A stretch of 33,476 bases of DNA from Ideonella oryzae (GCF_024055665.1 NZ_JAMXMC010000020.1:1-33476); one strand, 5' to 3'. Positions 23,771 to 31,923 are shown, counted from the first letter of the stretch. The notes: a model not told the origin generated them from the letters alone. Made by a program: numbers and translations.

Positions 23771-26556
23771 GATGTTTTCTTCCTTCCCTTTGCTGCCTTG
23801 ATGGCAGGCTTGCTCTTCTCTGCGGCCATCATCTTGGTGTACAGCTCAAACAGTTTTTCCAAGCGCTCAGTGTCGTTCCTGAAGCGGCGGCCGATGTAGA
23901 TGCGCTCCAGCACCTCGTCGTTGCGCTCGTGGGCGTGACGGAGGTTGTCCGGCATGGTCTCGGGGTCGTACAGGTCGGCGATGGTGGCAGGGAAATGTGC
24001 CTCGCGTGCAAGGAGGATATCCTCGGCGCATCTGGTTAGATCCTCTTTGTTCTGCTCGGTGAGAAGCGGCACGGGGAAAGTGTTCCAGCCAAGCGTGTTT
24101 GAATAGGAAAACCGCGTCTCCAAGCGTACGCAGACCGCACCAATCCACACCCAGTGAAGACGCGATGCGACCAGTGAAAGATTCCAAAGCGGGGCGTCAT
24201 ACAGTGCGAAACACTTGTTCGACACGATGCTGTCGGACGCCAAGAGATCACAGGGTAGGTATGCTCTATTCTCTGAGCTGACACCTGGAACGAGTATCTG
24301 ACTGGCCTTCGCTACGCCGGCGATCTGCACAAAGCGATGGGGATATTTGGCGAATTGACGGGTTGATTCTGCGTCCGATTGCAATCGGCTTTTTGCAACT
24401 CGTTCTAATCGATCCGATACGAAAGTGCTCTTGCGAGCGCCCTCAACTTCTCGATCCTCGATCCAGAGGCAGTAACGAAGCCGGCCATGGATTAACTCAT
24501 CAGAACCAACAAATCGCTTTACAAATCTTCTGGCTACTAGGTCTTCATTTGCTAGCTTGGAAAAAAGGTCGCCGTCAAGAAACAAATTTCCACCGTCGCG
24601 AGGCATGTTTCCGAATAGCATGGTCGATTGCTGACCAATTGGGGACGCAGCCTTTTGCACATACGCCAAACTATCCGGGACCAAGTATGGACCAATGGCT
24701 GAACATTGCTTGACATGGTCGTCTTGGAACAGCCGTTTTGGTGTCGAAGATTTCTTGCCAAGACCAATTACAACGACAGTAACTCCTGCATTGTTACTGG
24801 CCAAGTTGGCCCACTTGAAGGATGTATGCGCGAATCTTATTTCGCAGTCACGTGCGAATGCCACCGGCCATACATCAATTGCCTGCTGACCTTGAACCAC
24901 GCTATTCGTGGCCACGAAAGCAGATGCGGCATCAGGAACTTTGTCAAGGTAGTCAAAGAAGCGAGCAAACCATCCCGTAACAAAGTCAGTAGTCTTTGCG
25001 AGCTTGGGGTGTTTGATCCAAGCATTTGCTAGGTCTCTTTTTTGGCCTTCGGACTGCCATTTACTCCCTCTATATGGGGGGTTGCCGCAGATATAAGTCT
25101 CGCCACCTTCATTCTCAAAGTCTATTTCTGCCTGCTCCAGCGGAGTCCCAAACAGGTCATCAGAAATGACCTTGACACCTTTGCCAGTCGGCGGGCAAAT
25201 GCTTAGCCAGTCGAGTTGCAGCGCATTCCCAGAAACGATCCAGTTTTGAGAGTCAAGTGGCAGGAACTCGGCTAAAGCATCCTTCTGTCCGCGATGCAGC
25301 ACATCGCATTGAAACTCGGCAATGATGAGCGCCAAGCGCGCGATCTCGGCCGGAAAGTCTCGGAGCTCAATGCCCCGGAAGTTGGTCAGCGGAATTTCGC
25401 TGCCCTTATGCGCCTCGCCTCTGCGGCGATTGATCTCCGCCTCAATCTCGCGCATCTGCTTGTAGGCGATGACCAAGAAGTTGCCTGATCCACAAGCAGG
25501 GTCAAACACCCGGATGCGTGCCATGCGCTTGCGCAGATTCAGCAGCTTCCGGTCGTTGTCGCCGGCCTCGGCCAGCGCGGTGCGCAGGTCATCCAGGAAC
25601 AGTGGGTTCAACACCTTCAAGATGTTGGGCACGCTGGTGTAGTGCATGCCCAGGGCGCCTCGCTCTTCGTCGTCGGCCACGGCCTGGATCATGCTGCCGA
25701 AGATGTCGGGGTTGATCTCGCGCCAGTTCAGGGCGCCTGCATGCAGCAGGTAGGTGCGCGCCATCTGCGTGAAGCGCGGCACCTCGGTGCTGCCCGAGAA
25801 CAACCCGCCGTTCACGTAGGGGAAGGCATTGGCCCAGGCCGGCAGGCGGGGCGTGGCAGCGCCTCGCTCCGAGGGCTTGACGTTCATGGCCCGGAAGATT
25901 TCGGACAGCACCTCGTGGGCATTGCTGCCGTTGCGCTCGCTCCAGCGGTCCACCGTCTGCGTGAACAGGCCCGTGTCGCTGAAGATGCCCGTGTCTTCGG
26001 CGAAGAAGCAGAACACCAGGCGCGCCATGAAGTGATTCATGTCGCTGCGCCGGTCGTCCTTCGCCCAGGCCGGGTTTTCGCGCAGCAGCTCGACGTACAG
26101 CTTGTTCAACCGCCCCGTGGCGCGCACGTCGATGGGGTTGTCCTTGATCTCCTTAATCGTGGAGATGCCCGCCAGCGGTAGCAGGAAGCCGAAGTGGTTG
26201 GGGAAGTCCTCAAAGGCGCACGCTATGGTCTCGCCGCTGGCCAGCTCTTGAGCTTCCAGCGTCTGCCCATCGGTGGCCAGCACGAACTTGGCCTTGCCTT
26301 TGGTCGTGGCGGGGCTTGCCAGCAGCGCGGTGAAGGTCTCGCTGACGATGCCAGCCTCACAGGTGGCGATGTGGATGTTGTTGCGCAGCAAGACACCGCC
26401 GGGCAGGTCCGACGTGTTGTTGTTCCCGGTGCGCAGACGCTTAAGCGTGACTTCCTTGTTGCCGAAGGCGGCCAGGAAGGCATAGGGAAACTCAGCCGCA
26501 TCAAAGGGCTGCAGGGCCAGTTCAGAGATGGCCTGTTCGATTTCTACTGCGTTCAT
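23767..26556 (-). CDS. MmeI-like class I SAM-dependent DNA methyltransferase
   Basis: A protein of 929 residues. The N-terminal part (FPYAFLAAFGNKEVTLKRLR, then FVLATDGQTL) and the helical middle (about 165-345) resemble large MmeI/type IIG-style methyltransferases. The SAM site is FDPACGSGNF (351-360) and the amino-methyltransferase motif is GNPPY (491-495), so N6-adenine or N4-cytosine methylation is expected. The C-terminal third should hold the target-recognition domain. The D-EXK nuclease of true MmeI enzymes was not seen in the first 150 residues, so cutting probably depends on partner proteins. DNA for about residues 360-845 has much lower GC than the rest. The ATG overlaps, by four bases, the stop of a degraded relE-like frame upstream. 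It is the first gene of the operon. Confidence 0.87.
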   Translation of the reverse strand: MNAVEIEQAISELALQPFDAAEFPYAFLAAFGNKEVTLKRLRTGNNNTSDLPGGVLLRNNIHIATCEAGIVSETFTALLASPATTKGKAKFVLATDGQTLEAQELASGETIACAFEDFPNHFGFLLPLAGISTIKEIKDNPIDVRATGRLNKLYVELLRENPAWAKDDRRSDMNHFMARLVFCFFAEDTGIFSDTGLFTQTVDRWSERNGSNAHEVLSEIFRAMNVKPSERGAATPRLPAWANAFPYVNGGLFSGSTEVPRFTQMARTYLLHAGALNWREINPDIFGSMIQAVADDEERGALGMHYTSVPNILKVLNPLFLDDLRTALAEAGDNDRKLLNLRKRMARIRVFDPACGSGNFLVIAYKQMREIEAEINRRRGEAHKGSEIPLTNFRGIELRDFPAEIARLALIIAEFQCDVLHRGQKDALAEFLPLDSQNWIVSGNALQLDWLSICPPTGKGVKVISDDLFGTPLEQAEIDFENEGGETYICGNPPYRGSKWQSEGQKRDLANAWIKHPKLAKTTDFVTGWFARFFDYLDKVPDAASAFVATNSVVQGQQAIDVWPVAFARDCEIRFAHTSFKWANLASNNAGVTVVVIGLGKKSSTPKRLFQDDHVKQCSAIGPYLVPDSLAYVQKAASPIGQQSTMLFGNMPRDGGNLFLDGDLFSKLANEDLVARRFVKRFVGSDELIHGRLRYCLWIEDREVEGARKSTFVSDRLERVAKSRLQSDAESTRQFAKYPHRFVQIAGVAKASQILVPGVSSENRAYLPCDLLASDSIVSNKCFALYDAPLWNLSLVASRLHWVWIGAVCVRLETRFSYSNTLGWNTFPVPLLTEQNKEDLTRCAEDILLAREAHFPATIADLYDPETMPDNLRHAHERNDEVLERIYIGRRFRNDTERLEKLFELYTKMMAAEKSKPAIKAAKGRKKTS
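24010..25480. other. Low-GC segment inside the methyltransferase gene
   Basis: Sampled lines here are near 47 percent GC (24361-24420 and 24541-24600), against about 67 percent at 25861-25920 in the same gene. Limits are approximate. The segment matches the half of the protein after SAM motif I, including the expected target-recognition domain. It looks like a recombined specificity module. Confidence 0.6.
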
Positions 26557-26780
26557 GCTGAATGGGGCATTCCAGCGCCAGGCCAGAGGCGCGCAAAGTC
26601 GAGAGAGAGTTGTCGGGGGCGGCGGATGGACAGCAGGTGGGCCGCGGCGGTTTCATCTACAGCTGAGTAGAGCATCAGGTGGTCGCCATGCGGGTCCTCG
26701 CGAAGCGCGCTGGCCGGCGGCATGGCGAACTGAGCCAGCGCCTCGGCCGACTGTGGTGGATTGTCCAGGTAGCTCCGGCC
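26553..26780 (-). pseudogene. 3-prime fragment of a relE/parE toxin gene
   Basis: About 75 codons match the C-terminal half of the intact toxin at 27297-27698: YLDNPPQSAEALAQFAMPP here against YLDYPPQSAEALAQLAALP there, and LSIRRPRQLSLDFARLWPG against LSIRHHRQLSFDFARLWPG. The toxin N-terminal half is absent; instead the frame runs into a yhcG remnant near 26777. It ends with ATGA, overlapping the methyltransferase start. The divergence indicates an old duplication. Confidence 0.75.
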
Positions 26781-27238
26781 CGCCCGTGAAGGCGTGGTTC
26801 TATCTGCCGCTTCAGCACGGTGCGGCTCCAGCCATGTTCGACACAAACTTGCCCGTAGAGCAGTGCCAGCTTCACGGACTTGACCCTGGTCGGCAGGACG
26901 GCGCATATGCCCCCGGAGCATTTGTCTCACAGGCTGTGGGACAACTTGAAACTGCGGGCTGAAGCAGGCATAGAACTGCCGCATGGCAAACAGACTGCTG
27001 CGTGAAACGCCCATCATGCCGGGGTAGTTGGCCTGTAGGTCTTGCGCCATCTGCTCCACTACCGTCGAGCTCAGGCGCGCTCGCGTTGCCAGGCGTTGAG
27101 CTGGCGGCCAATGGCCCAGTACAGACCCGGCAGTTCTACATTCGCCGCCAGCACGACGCGGGTTTCCGAGGTCTGGATACGCTGCTTGATTACCGCCAGC
27201 GTCTGGCGGTAATCGGTGTGTTGGGTGATGTCGCTCAT
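26780..27238 (-). pseudogene. Frameshifted, truncated yhcG (DUF1016/PDDEXK nuclease family) remnant
   Basis: The ATG at 27238 opens MSDITQHTDYRQTLAVIKQR and VVLAANVELPGLYWAIGRQL, the start of DUF1016 proteins. The frame stops at 27071 just after NAWQRERA. The family continues in another frame with VVEQMAQDLQANYPGMMGVSRSSLFAMRQFY. It then shifts again near 26880 to VKLALLYGQVCVEHGWSR, and ends abruptly at the relE fragment. At least two frame changes and loss of the C-terminal nuclease domain make it non-functional. Confidence 0.78.
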
Positions 27239-27296
27239 GCCTTCAGACTCCATGTTGCGGCCGAAAGTCATGCCAGTTGTACGTCCAGCGGGATGG

Positions 27297-27698
27297 TCAT
27301 CTCTTTGTTTCGTTGCCGTTGCCCGGCCACAGCCGCGCAAAGTCAAACGAAAGCTGACGGTGGTGTCGGATCGACAGCAAATAGACCGTCGCATTGGCGT
27401 CCACGGCCGTGTAGAGCATCAGGTAGTCACCATGCAGGTACTCGCGCAAAGCGCCTGCTGTACCGGTCGGCAGCGCGGCCAGTTGGGCCAGCGCCTCGGC
27501 CGACTGTGGCGGGTAGTCCAGATAACGTCGACCAATGCGGGGGAACCGGGCCAGGTTCGGGATGACCGTGGCACGCAACTCGGCCAGCAGCTCGTCGAAG
27601 GCAAAGGCCGCGTCGGCTTCGGTCAGGAACGCCTCGATGGCGTCCAGCCGCTCCAGGAAGCTCGCGGTCAGTTCGACCCGGTACAGATCCTCAGCCAC
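27297..27698 (-). CDS. RelE/ParE superfamily toxin
   Basis: A protein of 133 residues from GTG 27698 (VAEDLYRVELTASFLERLDAIEAFL). The fold features of RelE/ParE proteins follow: a helical N-terminus, then FPRIGRRYLDYPPQ, LHGDYLMLYTAVDANATVYLLSIRHHRQLSFDF. It probably cleaves ribosome-bound mRNA (RelE) or poisons gyrase (ParE); which one is not clear. The start lies inside the antitoxin stop with an eight-base overlap, the usual arrangement. The upstream open frame to 27830 is antisense-like composition over the antitoxin gene and was not used. A partial second copy lies 500 bases downstream. Confidence 0.85.
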   Translation of the reverse strand: MAEDLYRVELTASFLERLDAIEAFLTEADAAFAFDELLAELRATVIPNLARFPRIGRRYLDYPPQSAEALAQLAALPTGTAGALREYLHGDYLMLYTAVDANATVYLLSIRHHRQLSFDFARLWPGNGNETKR

Positions 27699-28026
27699 GC
27701 TTCTTGGCGGTCTTGCCCGTGGCGGCTGACTTTGAAACTTCGGCACGGCGCTGCTGAAGCTGGGCGATGGCGGCATCGGCCCCCACAGTGCGGCCGGCCT
27801 CGATGTCGGCCAGGCCGCGCTTGGCATCATCGATCAGCAGCAGGTGGATGCGCTCGCGCTCCAACTGGTGGTAATAGTCCAGGCGGGCTGCGTCGATCAA
27901 CGCGACATAGCTTTCGCCGTTCTTGGTGATGATCTTTTCTGCCCCAGCCTTGGCTTGGTCGGCCAGATCGGACAGGTTGGCGCGCGCCTGGGTGAAGGGC
28001 ACCACATCGCTGGCTGAAAAGCCCAT
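27691..28026 (-). CDS. Phd/YefM-type antitoxin
   Basis: A protein of 111 residues starting MGFSASDVVPFTQARANLSDLADQA, the DNA-binding N-terminal half of Phd/YefM proteins. KIITKNGESYVALIDAARLD completes that domain. The C-terminal tail is long, charged and helical, as expected of a toxin-neutralising arm. It would bind the RelE-like toxin encoded next and repress the shared promoter. It is the first gene of the pair and lies just upstream of the remnants and the methyltransferase operon on the same strand. Confidence 0.87.
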   Translation of the reverse strand: MGFSASDVVPFTQARANLSDLADQAKAGAEKIITKNGESYVALIDAARLDYYHQLERERIHLLLIDDAKRGLADIEAGRTVGADAAIAQLQQRRAEVSKSAATGKTAKKRG

Positions 28027-28068
28027 GGCCGGTTCCTTGGTCGGATAGATGACAGAATTCTGTGCAGT

Positions 28069-29019
28069 TTACTCCGGCGCCAATGGCGCCGCGCGAGTGA
28101 GCGCCGGGGCCTCAACGGGAAAGTGCTTCGGATTGGAGAAGTCGCGGATCAGCGCGTCATAGACCGTCCGAACGCGCGGGGACACCGGGCCGCGTTGCGG
28201 GCGATAGACGCTCAAGGGCCACGGCGCAGGGGCGAGGTCCGGCAGCAGGGCGCGCAAGGTTCCCTGCATCAGGTGAGGCGCCGCCACAAAGCCGGGCAGT
28301 TGGGCGAACCCCAGACCTTGCACCGCCGCCGCACATTCGGCCTGGGTGCTGTTGCTTGCGAAGGCCAGGTGGCGAGGCACCCACTGGGCCGGCTGCTTGA
28401 GGAACCAGGGCCACGGCTTGCCGGTGCGCGCGTCGATGGTCCCCAGCACGGGGCCGGCCTGGATGTCGGCCAAGGTCTGTGGCGCGCCGATTCGGTCCAA
28501 CAAACTCGGCGCGGCCACGATGAAGAACGGGACCTCGGCCACCCGCCTCGCCACGAACCGGCTGTCCCGGATGAAGCCGTGCCGCAGGCCCACGTCGATG
28601 CGCTCGTCAACCACATCCGTGTCCTCGTCCTCCAGGTGCAGTTCGAACCGCAGCCCGGGATGCCTGGTTTGCAGGCGGGCCAGGCTGCCCAGCAGCGGGC
28701 CCTGTCCGATGGGCTCGGGTGCGGTGAGCCGCACCACGCCTTCCACCTGGGCGCTGGAGGCTTCCTGGGCGCCGATGAAGAACGCATCGACACCCTCCAG
28801 CCCACGCCGGGCCAGATCGGCCCAGCGCTCGCCCTCGCGGGTGATCTGACATTGCCGGGTGCTGCGGTGGAACAGCACCTCGCCCACCTGGGTTTCGAGG
28901 GCCCGGATGGCGCGGGTGACGGTCTGTGGAGACACCCCCAGACTCTGCGCGGCCTCCTTGAAGCTCTTCGACTCCGCTGCAGCGCAGAGGATTCGCAACA
29001 TGTCCAGGCGGTTTTGCAT
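28069..29019 (-). CDS. LysR-family transcriptional regulator
   Basis: A protein of 316 residues from ATG 29019. The winged helix-turn-helix is RLDMLRILCAAAESKSFKEA, with the recognition segment LGVSPQTVTRAIRALETQVG. The substrate-binding domain follows from about residue 85 (VEGVVRLTAPEPIGQGPLLG) to the end. The QTVTRAIR helix and GEVLFHRSTRQ are typical of the subgroup that acts on a divergent neighbour. It is divergent from a LysO-type exporter with 150 bases between. A dyad with T-N11-A geometry lies in that spacer, so it probably controls the exporter and itself. The inducer is unknown; an amino acid is a reasonable guess. Confidence 0.92.
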   Translation of the reverse strand: MQNRLDMLRILCAAAESKSFKEAAQSLGVSPQTVTRAIRALETQVGEVLFHRSTRQCQITREGERWADLARRGLEGVDAFFIGAQEASSAQVEGVVRLTAPEPIGQGPLLGSLARLQTRHPGLRFELHLEDEDTDVVDERIDVGLRHGFIRDSRFVARRVAEVPFFIVAAPSLLDRIGAPQTLADIQAGPVLGTIDARTGKPWPWFLKQPAQWVPRHLAFASNSTQAECAAAVQGLGFAQLPGFVAAPHLMQGTLRALLPDLAPAPWPLSVYRPQRGPVSPRVRTVYDALIRDFSNPKHFPVEAPALTRAAPLAPE

Positions 29020-29044
29020 AGCAGCGAGTTTCGGTGCCGGCGGC

Positions 29045-29061
29045 ATTCCAGCCAGCGGAAT
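29045..29061. promoter_or_regulatory. LysR-type T-N11-A dyad
   Basis: ATTCC (29045-29049) and GGAAT (29057-29061) are mirrored around seven bases; the inner T and A give T-N11-A, the classical LysR-type binding geometry. It lies 26 bases ahead of the lysR start and about 110 bases ahead of the exporter start. Confidence 0.5.
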
Positions 29062-29169
29062 TCACAAAGCCATCCGGAGGCAGATCCAGCACGCGCCCCG
29101 GACCGGATACTCGATCACCCTCTGTGCAACCGAAGCGATGTGCCCCATGGATTCCGGGGCTGCCTGGCA

Positions 29170-30081
29170 ATGTATGTGATCCTGGATTCTCTTTGGCCGA
29201 TCGGTTTGGCGCTGTTGCTCGGCCTCGGCCTGGGCCGCCTCTGGCCTGCTTTGGCGCGCCGAACAGGGCCCGTCCTGCGGCTGCTGGTGGTCCTGCTGCT
29301 GTTCTATTGCGGCAGGGAGTTCAGCGCCATCCTTCAGCCCGGTCCCGAACTGGGCAAGATCCTCAAGACCTCGGCCATCTATGCCTTGCTGACGACCGGG
29401 GTCTCGTGGGGCCTGATCGGCGCTCTGCAGCACCGTGCGCGCGGCAAGCTGGCAGGCCCCCGCGCGCCTGCTCAGCCACGGCGGTGGCGGCTGGCGGTGA
29501 TGGACTGTCTGGCGGCGCTGGGCACGGTGGCGCTGGGTGTGATCGTGGGGCGCCACGAATGGCCGGTGCTGAACCTCATCGACACCCGCCTGTTGATCGA
29601 CCTGATGGTGTTCCTGATCGGCGTCGAGCTGGTGGAGGTTTCGCTGGCCGGCGTGTGGAAGGACCGAGGCGCCTGGGCCATCCCGGGGCTGGTCATCGCA
29701 GGCTCCGCCTTGGGCGGCATGGCCGCTGCGCTGTGGACGGGCGATTCCCCCCGCGCAGGCTTGGCCATTGCCGGCGGGTTTGGGTGGGTCACACTGTCCA
29801 GCCTGCTGGTCAGTGGCAGCCTGGGCGAAACCTATGGCGCCATCGCGATGGCCAGCGACATGTTCCGCGAGTTGCTGGCCATCACCGCGCTCTACCTGTT
29901 CGGCGCCCGGTCCCGTTCCAGATCGATCGGCATTTGCGGCGCGACCGCGTTGGATGCCACTCTGCCCTTGATCCGCGCACAGTGCGGCCCGGAGGCGGTG
30001 CCACTGGCCCTGCTGAGCGGCCTGGTGCTGACGCTGGCCAGTCCAGTGCTCATCGTCATGTGCCTCCGCCTGGGCGCGTAG
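29170..30081 (+). CDS. LysO-family (DUF340/YbjE) amino-acid exporter
   Basis: An inner-membrane protein of 303 residues with about eight helices. Features of the LysO family include GLALLLGLGLGRLWP at the start, LLVVLLLFYCGREFS, DLMVFLIGVEL, and the loop AGGFGWVTLSSLLVSGSLGETYGAIAMASDMFRELLAI. The last part, including the F/GWYSL-like segment, is the most conserved in the family. The length equals that of E. coli LysO (about 299 residues). It would export lysine or toxic analogues; specificity is not shown by the sequence. Divergent LysR control is likely. No strong ribosome site is seen before the ATG at 29170. Confidence 0.87.
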   Translation: MYVILDSLWPIGLALLLGLGLGRLWPALARRTGPVLRLLVVLLLFYCGREFSAILQPGPELGKILKTSAIYALLTTGVSWGLIGALQHRARGKLAGPRAPAQPRRWRLAVMDCLAALGTVALGVIVGRHEWPVLNLIDTRLLIDLMVFLIGVELVEVSLAGVWKDRGAWAIPGLVIAGSALGGMAAALWTGDSPRAGLAIAGGFGWVTLSSLLVSGSLGETYGAIAMASDMFRELLAITALYLFGARSRSRSIGICGATALDATLPLIRAQCGPEAVPLALLSGLVLTLASPVLIVMCLRLGA

Positions 30082-30098
30082 GAGTCATTCCAATCAAG

Positions 30099-30143
30099 CA
30101 TATAGATTTGCATCGAATAGGGTGTTTCGATAATATCTATATG
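30099..30143. promoter_or_regulatory. hipBA promoter with nested operator dyads
   Basis: ATCGAA (30112-30117) and TTCGAT (30126-30131) form a perfect dyad around eight bases, the same half-site spacing as E. coli HipB operators. An outer dyad, CATATAGAT (30099-30107) and ATCTATATG (30135-30143), surrounds it. A -35-like TTTGCA (30107-30112) and -10-like GATAAT (30129-30134), 16 bases apart, embrace the inner dyad. Transcription would start close to the hipB ATG at 30145, giving a nearly leaderless message. Confidence 0.65.
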
Positions 30144-30144
30144 T

Positions 30145-30531
30145 ATGCCTAAGGCGCCTCGAGCTCTCCAGCAGCTCCCTCCCTCCACCGTCCACGCCCT
30201 TGAAAAGCTCGGGGCCGACCTGGCCGTGGCCAGGTTGCGTCGGGGGGAGTCTCTGAAGACCTGGGCCCAGCGCATGGGTGTCTCTGTGCCGACGTTGCAG
30301 CGCCTGGAAGCGGGTGATCCCGGCGTCGGTCTGGGTATCGTGGCCACGGCGCTGTGGCTCATCGGGCGCGATGGTGGGCTTTCCAATCTGGCCGCCCCCG
30401 AGGAAGACAAGGGCGCCCTGGAGCTGGATGTGCGTGAAGCGGTGGAACTCGGCCGGCAGCGTGCGAACGCGGCGGCCGAGGCCCGCTTGAAGGCCGCTGC
30501 CAACAAGGCCAGCCGCCAGCGCCAGGAGTGA
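30145..30531 (+). CDS. HipB-like Xre-family antitoxin/repressor
   Basis: A protein of 128 residues. A Cro/C1-type helix-turn-helix is seen at about 22-75 (LGADLAVARLRRGESLKTWA, then VSVPTLQRLEAGDPG). The C-terminal 50 residues are helical and charged. No Shine-Dalgarno is visible; the operator dyad ends two bases before the ATG, consistent with a leaderless transcript. It is followed three bases later by hipA. It would neutralise HipA and repress the operon through the dyads upstream. Confidence 0.88.
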   Translation: MPKAPRALQQLPPSTVHALEKLGADLAVARLRRGESLKTWAQRMGVSVPTLQRLEAGDPGVGLGIVATALWLIGRDGGLSNLAAPEEDKGALELDVREAVELGRQRANAAAEARLKAAANKASRQRQE

Positions 30532-30534
30532 CCG

Positions 30535-31848
30535 ATGAGGCACGACGAGCTCTACCTTTGGCACATCCCGGGTCCCGAGCAGCACCGCTGCGTGGGGCGA
30601 CTGCGCCTGGTGGTGTCTGGCCGCGGTGTCTCTCTGCAGTATTCCCAGGACTGGCTGGCCCACGGCTTCCCGCTCAGTGAAGACCTGCCCCTGGTGGACC
30701 GCGAGTACCTCCCGCAGGGCCGCTTGGCGGCCGATCAGGCCCGGGCTGTGGGCGCCGTGGACGATGCACGCCCTGACCGTTGGGGGGAACGGGTCATCCG
30801 CTACATCGTGCGGCCGGACCGGCTGTCCCTGATGGAGTACCTCTTCTATGCTGGTGATGACCGCTTTGGCGCGCTGGGCGTGTCCACGTCGGCGACGGCG
30901 TACCTGCCTTACACGGGTGGCGCCATTGCCCGGCATGAGATGGCCCAGCAGCTTGGCGATGTGGTGGCCAAGGTCGAGGCCTCCGAGCCCGTTTCCGAAA
31001 CGGAGCGGCGGATGCTGGCCGGCGGCGGCTCGCTGGGCGGCGCGCAGCCCAAGGCCTTGATCGAGATCGACGGCGAGGAGTGGGTCATCAAGTTCAGGCG
31101 CCGGGACGACCCGCTGGATTCTCAGTTGATCGAGCACGCGACGATGACGCTGGCGGCACAGGCCGGCATTCGCGTGGCCGAGACGCGGGTGATCCCTCTG
31201 GCCAGAAGCAACGCTGTGGCCATTCGGCGCTTCGACCGTGAGGGGCCGCGGCGCATCCACGGCATTTCCGCCGGTACCGCGCTTCGGGCCGAAGCTGCCG
31301 CGGGCCAGGAGCCGGACCTCTCCTACCCCGCGCTGGCGCGCCTGCTCCGGCGTGTCGGCGTGGCCAGGGACGGGGCCAACCTGTGCGATGTCCGCGAGCT
31401 CTTTCGCCGCATGGTGTTCAACATCCTCATGGACAACACCGACGACCACGAGAAGAACCACGCGCTTCTGGCCTTCGAGCCCGACCGCCATGGCCGCTAC
31501 AGCCTGTCGCCCGCCTATGACGTCTTGCCCTCACAAGGCGCCCACGGCTACCAGGAGTTCGCCTGCGGAGACCTGGGCCACGAGTCTTCGCTGAAGAACG
31601 CGATGTCGCGGCACCAGGACTTCGGACTGAACGCCGTTGAGGCCGCCGCCGAAGTCGCCCAGGTCATCTGTGTGGTCAACGGATGGCGAGCCCACTTCGA
31701 GGCAGTCGGCGTCAGCCGCGGCGATGTCGAGGTGCTGGCCCGGTCCATCGATGGCGACGAGCTGCGACTGCAACGCGAGCGTTTTTCTGCCGAGGCATTC
31801 ACCCAGCCCGAGCCCAAGAGACGCGCACGCCGACGCCCCTTTGGGTGA
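30535..31848 (+). CDS. hipA: HipA-family Ser/Thr kinase toxin
   Basis: A protein of 437 residues. A GGAG in the end of hipB serves as ribosome site. The N-terminal HipA-N1 part precedes the kinase motifs: GGSLGGAQPK (164-173), VIKF with K186, RRFDRE, NTDDHEKN (301-308) with the catalytic Asp at 303-304, and SPAYDVLP with a metal-binding Asp. S166 aligns by eye with autophosphorylated Ser150 of E. coli HipA, so self-inactivation is possible. E. coli HipA phosphorylates glutamyl-tRNA synthetase; the target here is not known. All key residues appear intact, so the toxin should be active. It is paired with the hipB gene upstream. Confidence 0.92.
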   Translation: MRHDELYLWHIPGPEQHRCVGRLRLVVSGRGVSLQYSQDWLAHGFPLSEDLPLVDREYLPQGRLAADQARAVGAVDDARPDRWGERVIRYIVRPDRLSLMEYLFYAGDDRFGALGVSTSATAYLPYTGGAIARHEMAQQLGDVVAKVEASEPVSETERRMLAGGGSLGGAQPKALIEIDGEEWVIKFRRRDDPLDSQLIEHATMTLAAQAGIRVAETRVIPLARSNAVAIRRFDREGPRRIHGISAGTALRAEAAAGQEPDLSYPALARLLRRVGVARDGANLCDVRELFRRMVFNILMDNTDDHEKNHALLAFEPDRHGRYSLSPAYDVLPSQGAHGYQEFACGDLGHESSLKNAMSRHQDFGLNAVEAAAEVAQVICVVNGWRAHFEAVGVSRGDVEVLARSIDGDELRLQRERFSAEAFTQPEPKRRARRRPFG

Positions 31849-31923
31849 GTGCTGCGCAATCTCCCCGGTCGGACACCTCAGCCGAATCAAGCGGCGCAGG
31901 GTGTGGGCGTCTTGGCTGTGGGC

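Noticed and set aside
23767-26556. MmeI-type fused restriction endonuclease
   Set aside because: No D-EXK motif was seen in the N-terminal 150 residues, so only the methyltransferase call is kept.
20461-28026. Integrated phage or integrative element
   Set aside because: No integrase, tRNA target, attachment repeat or phage structural gene was found around the accessory block.
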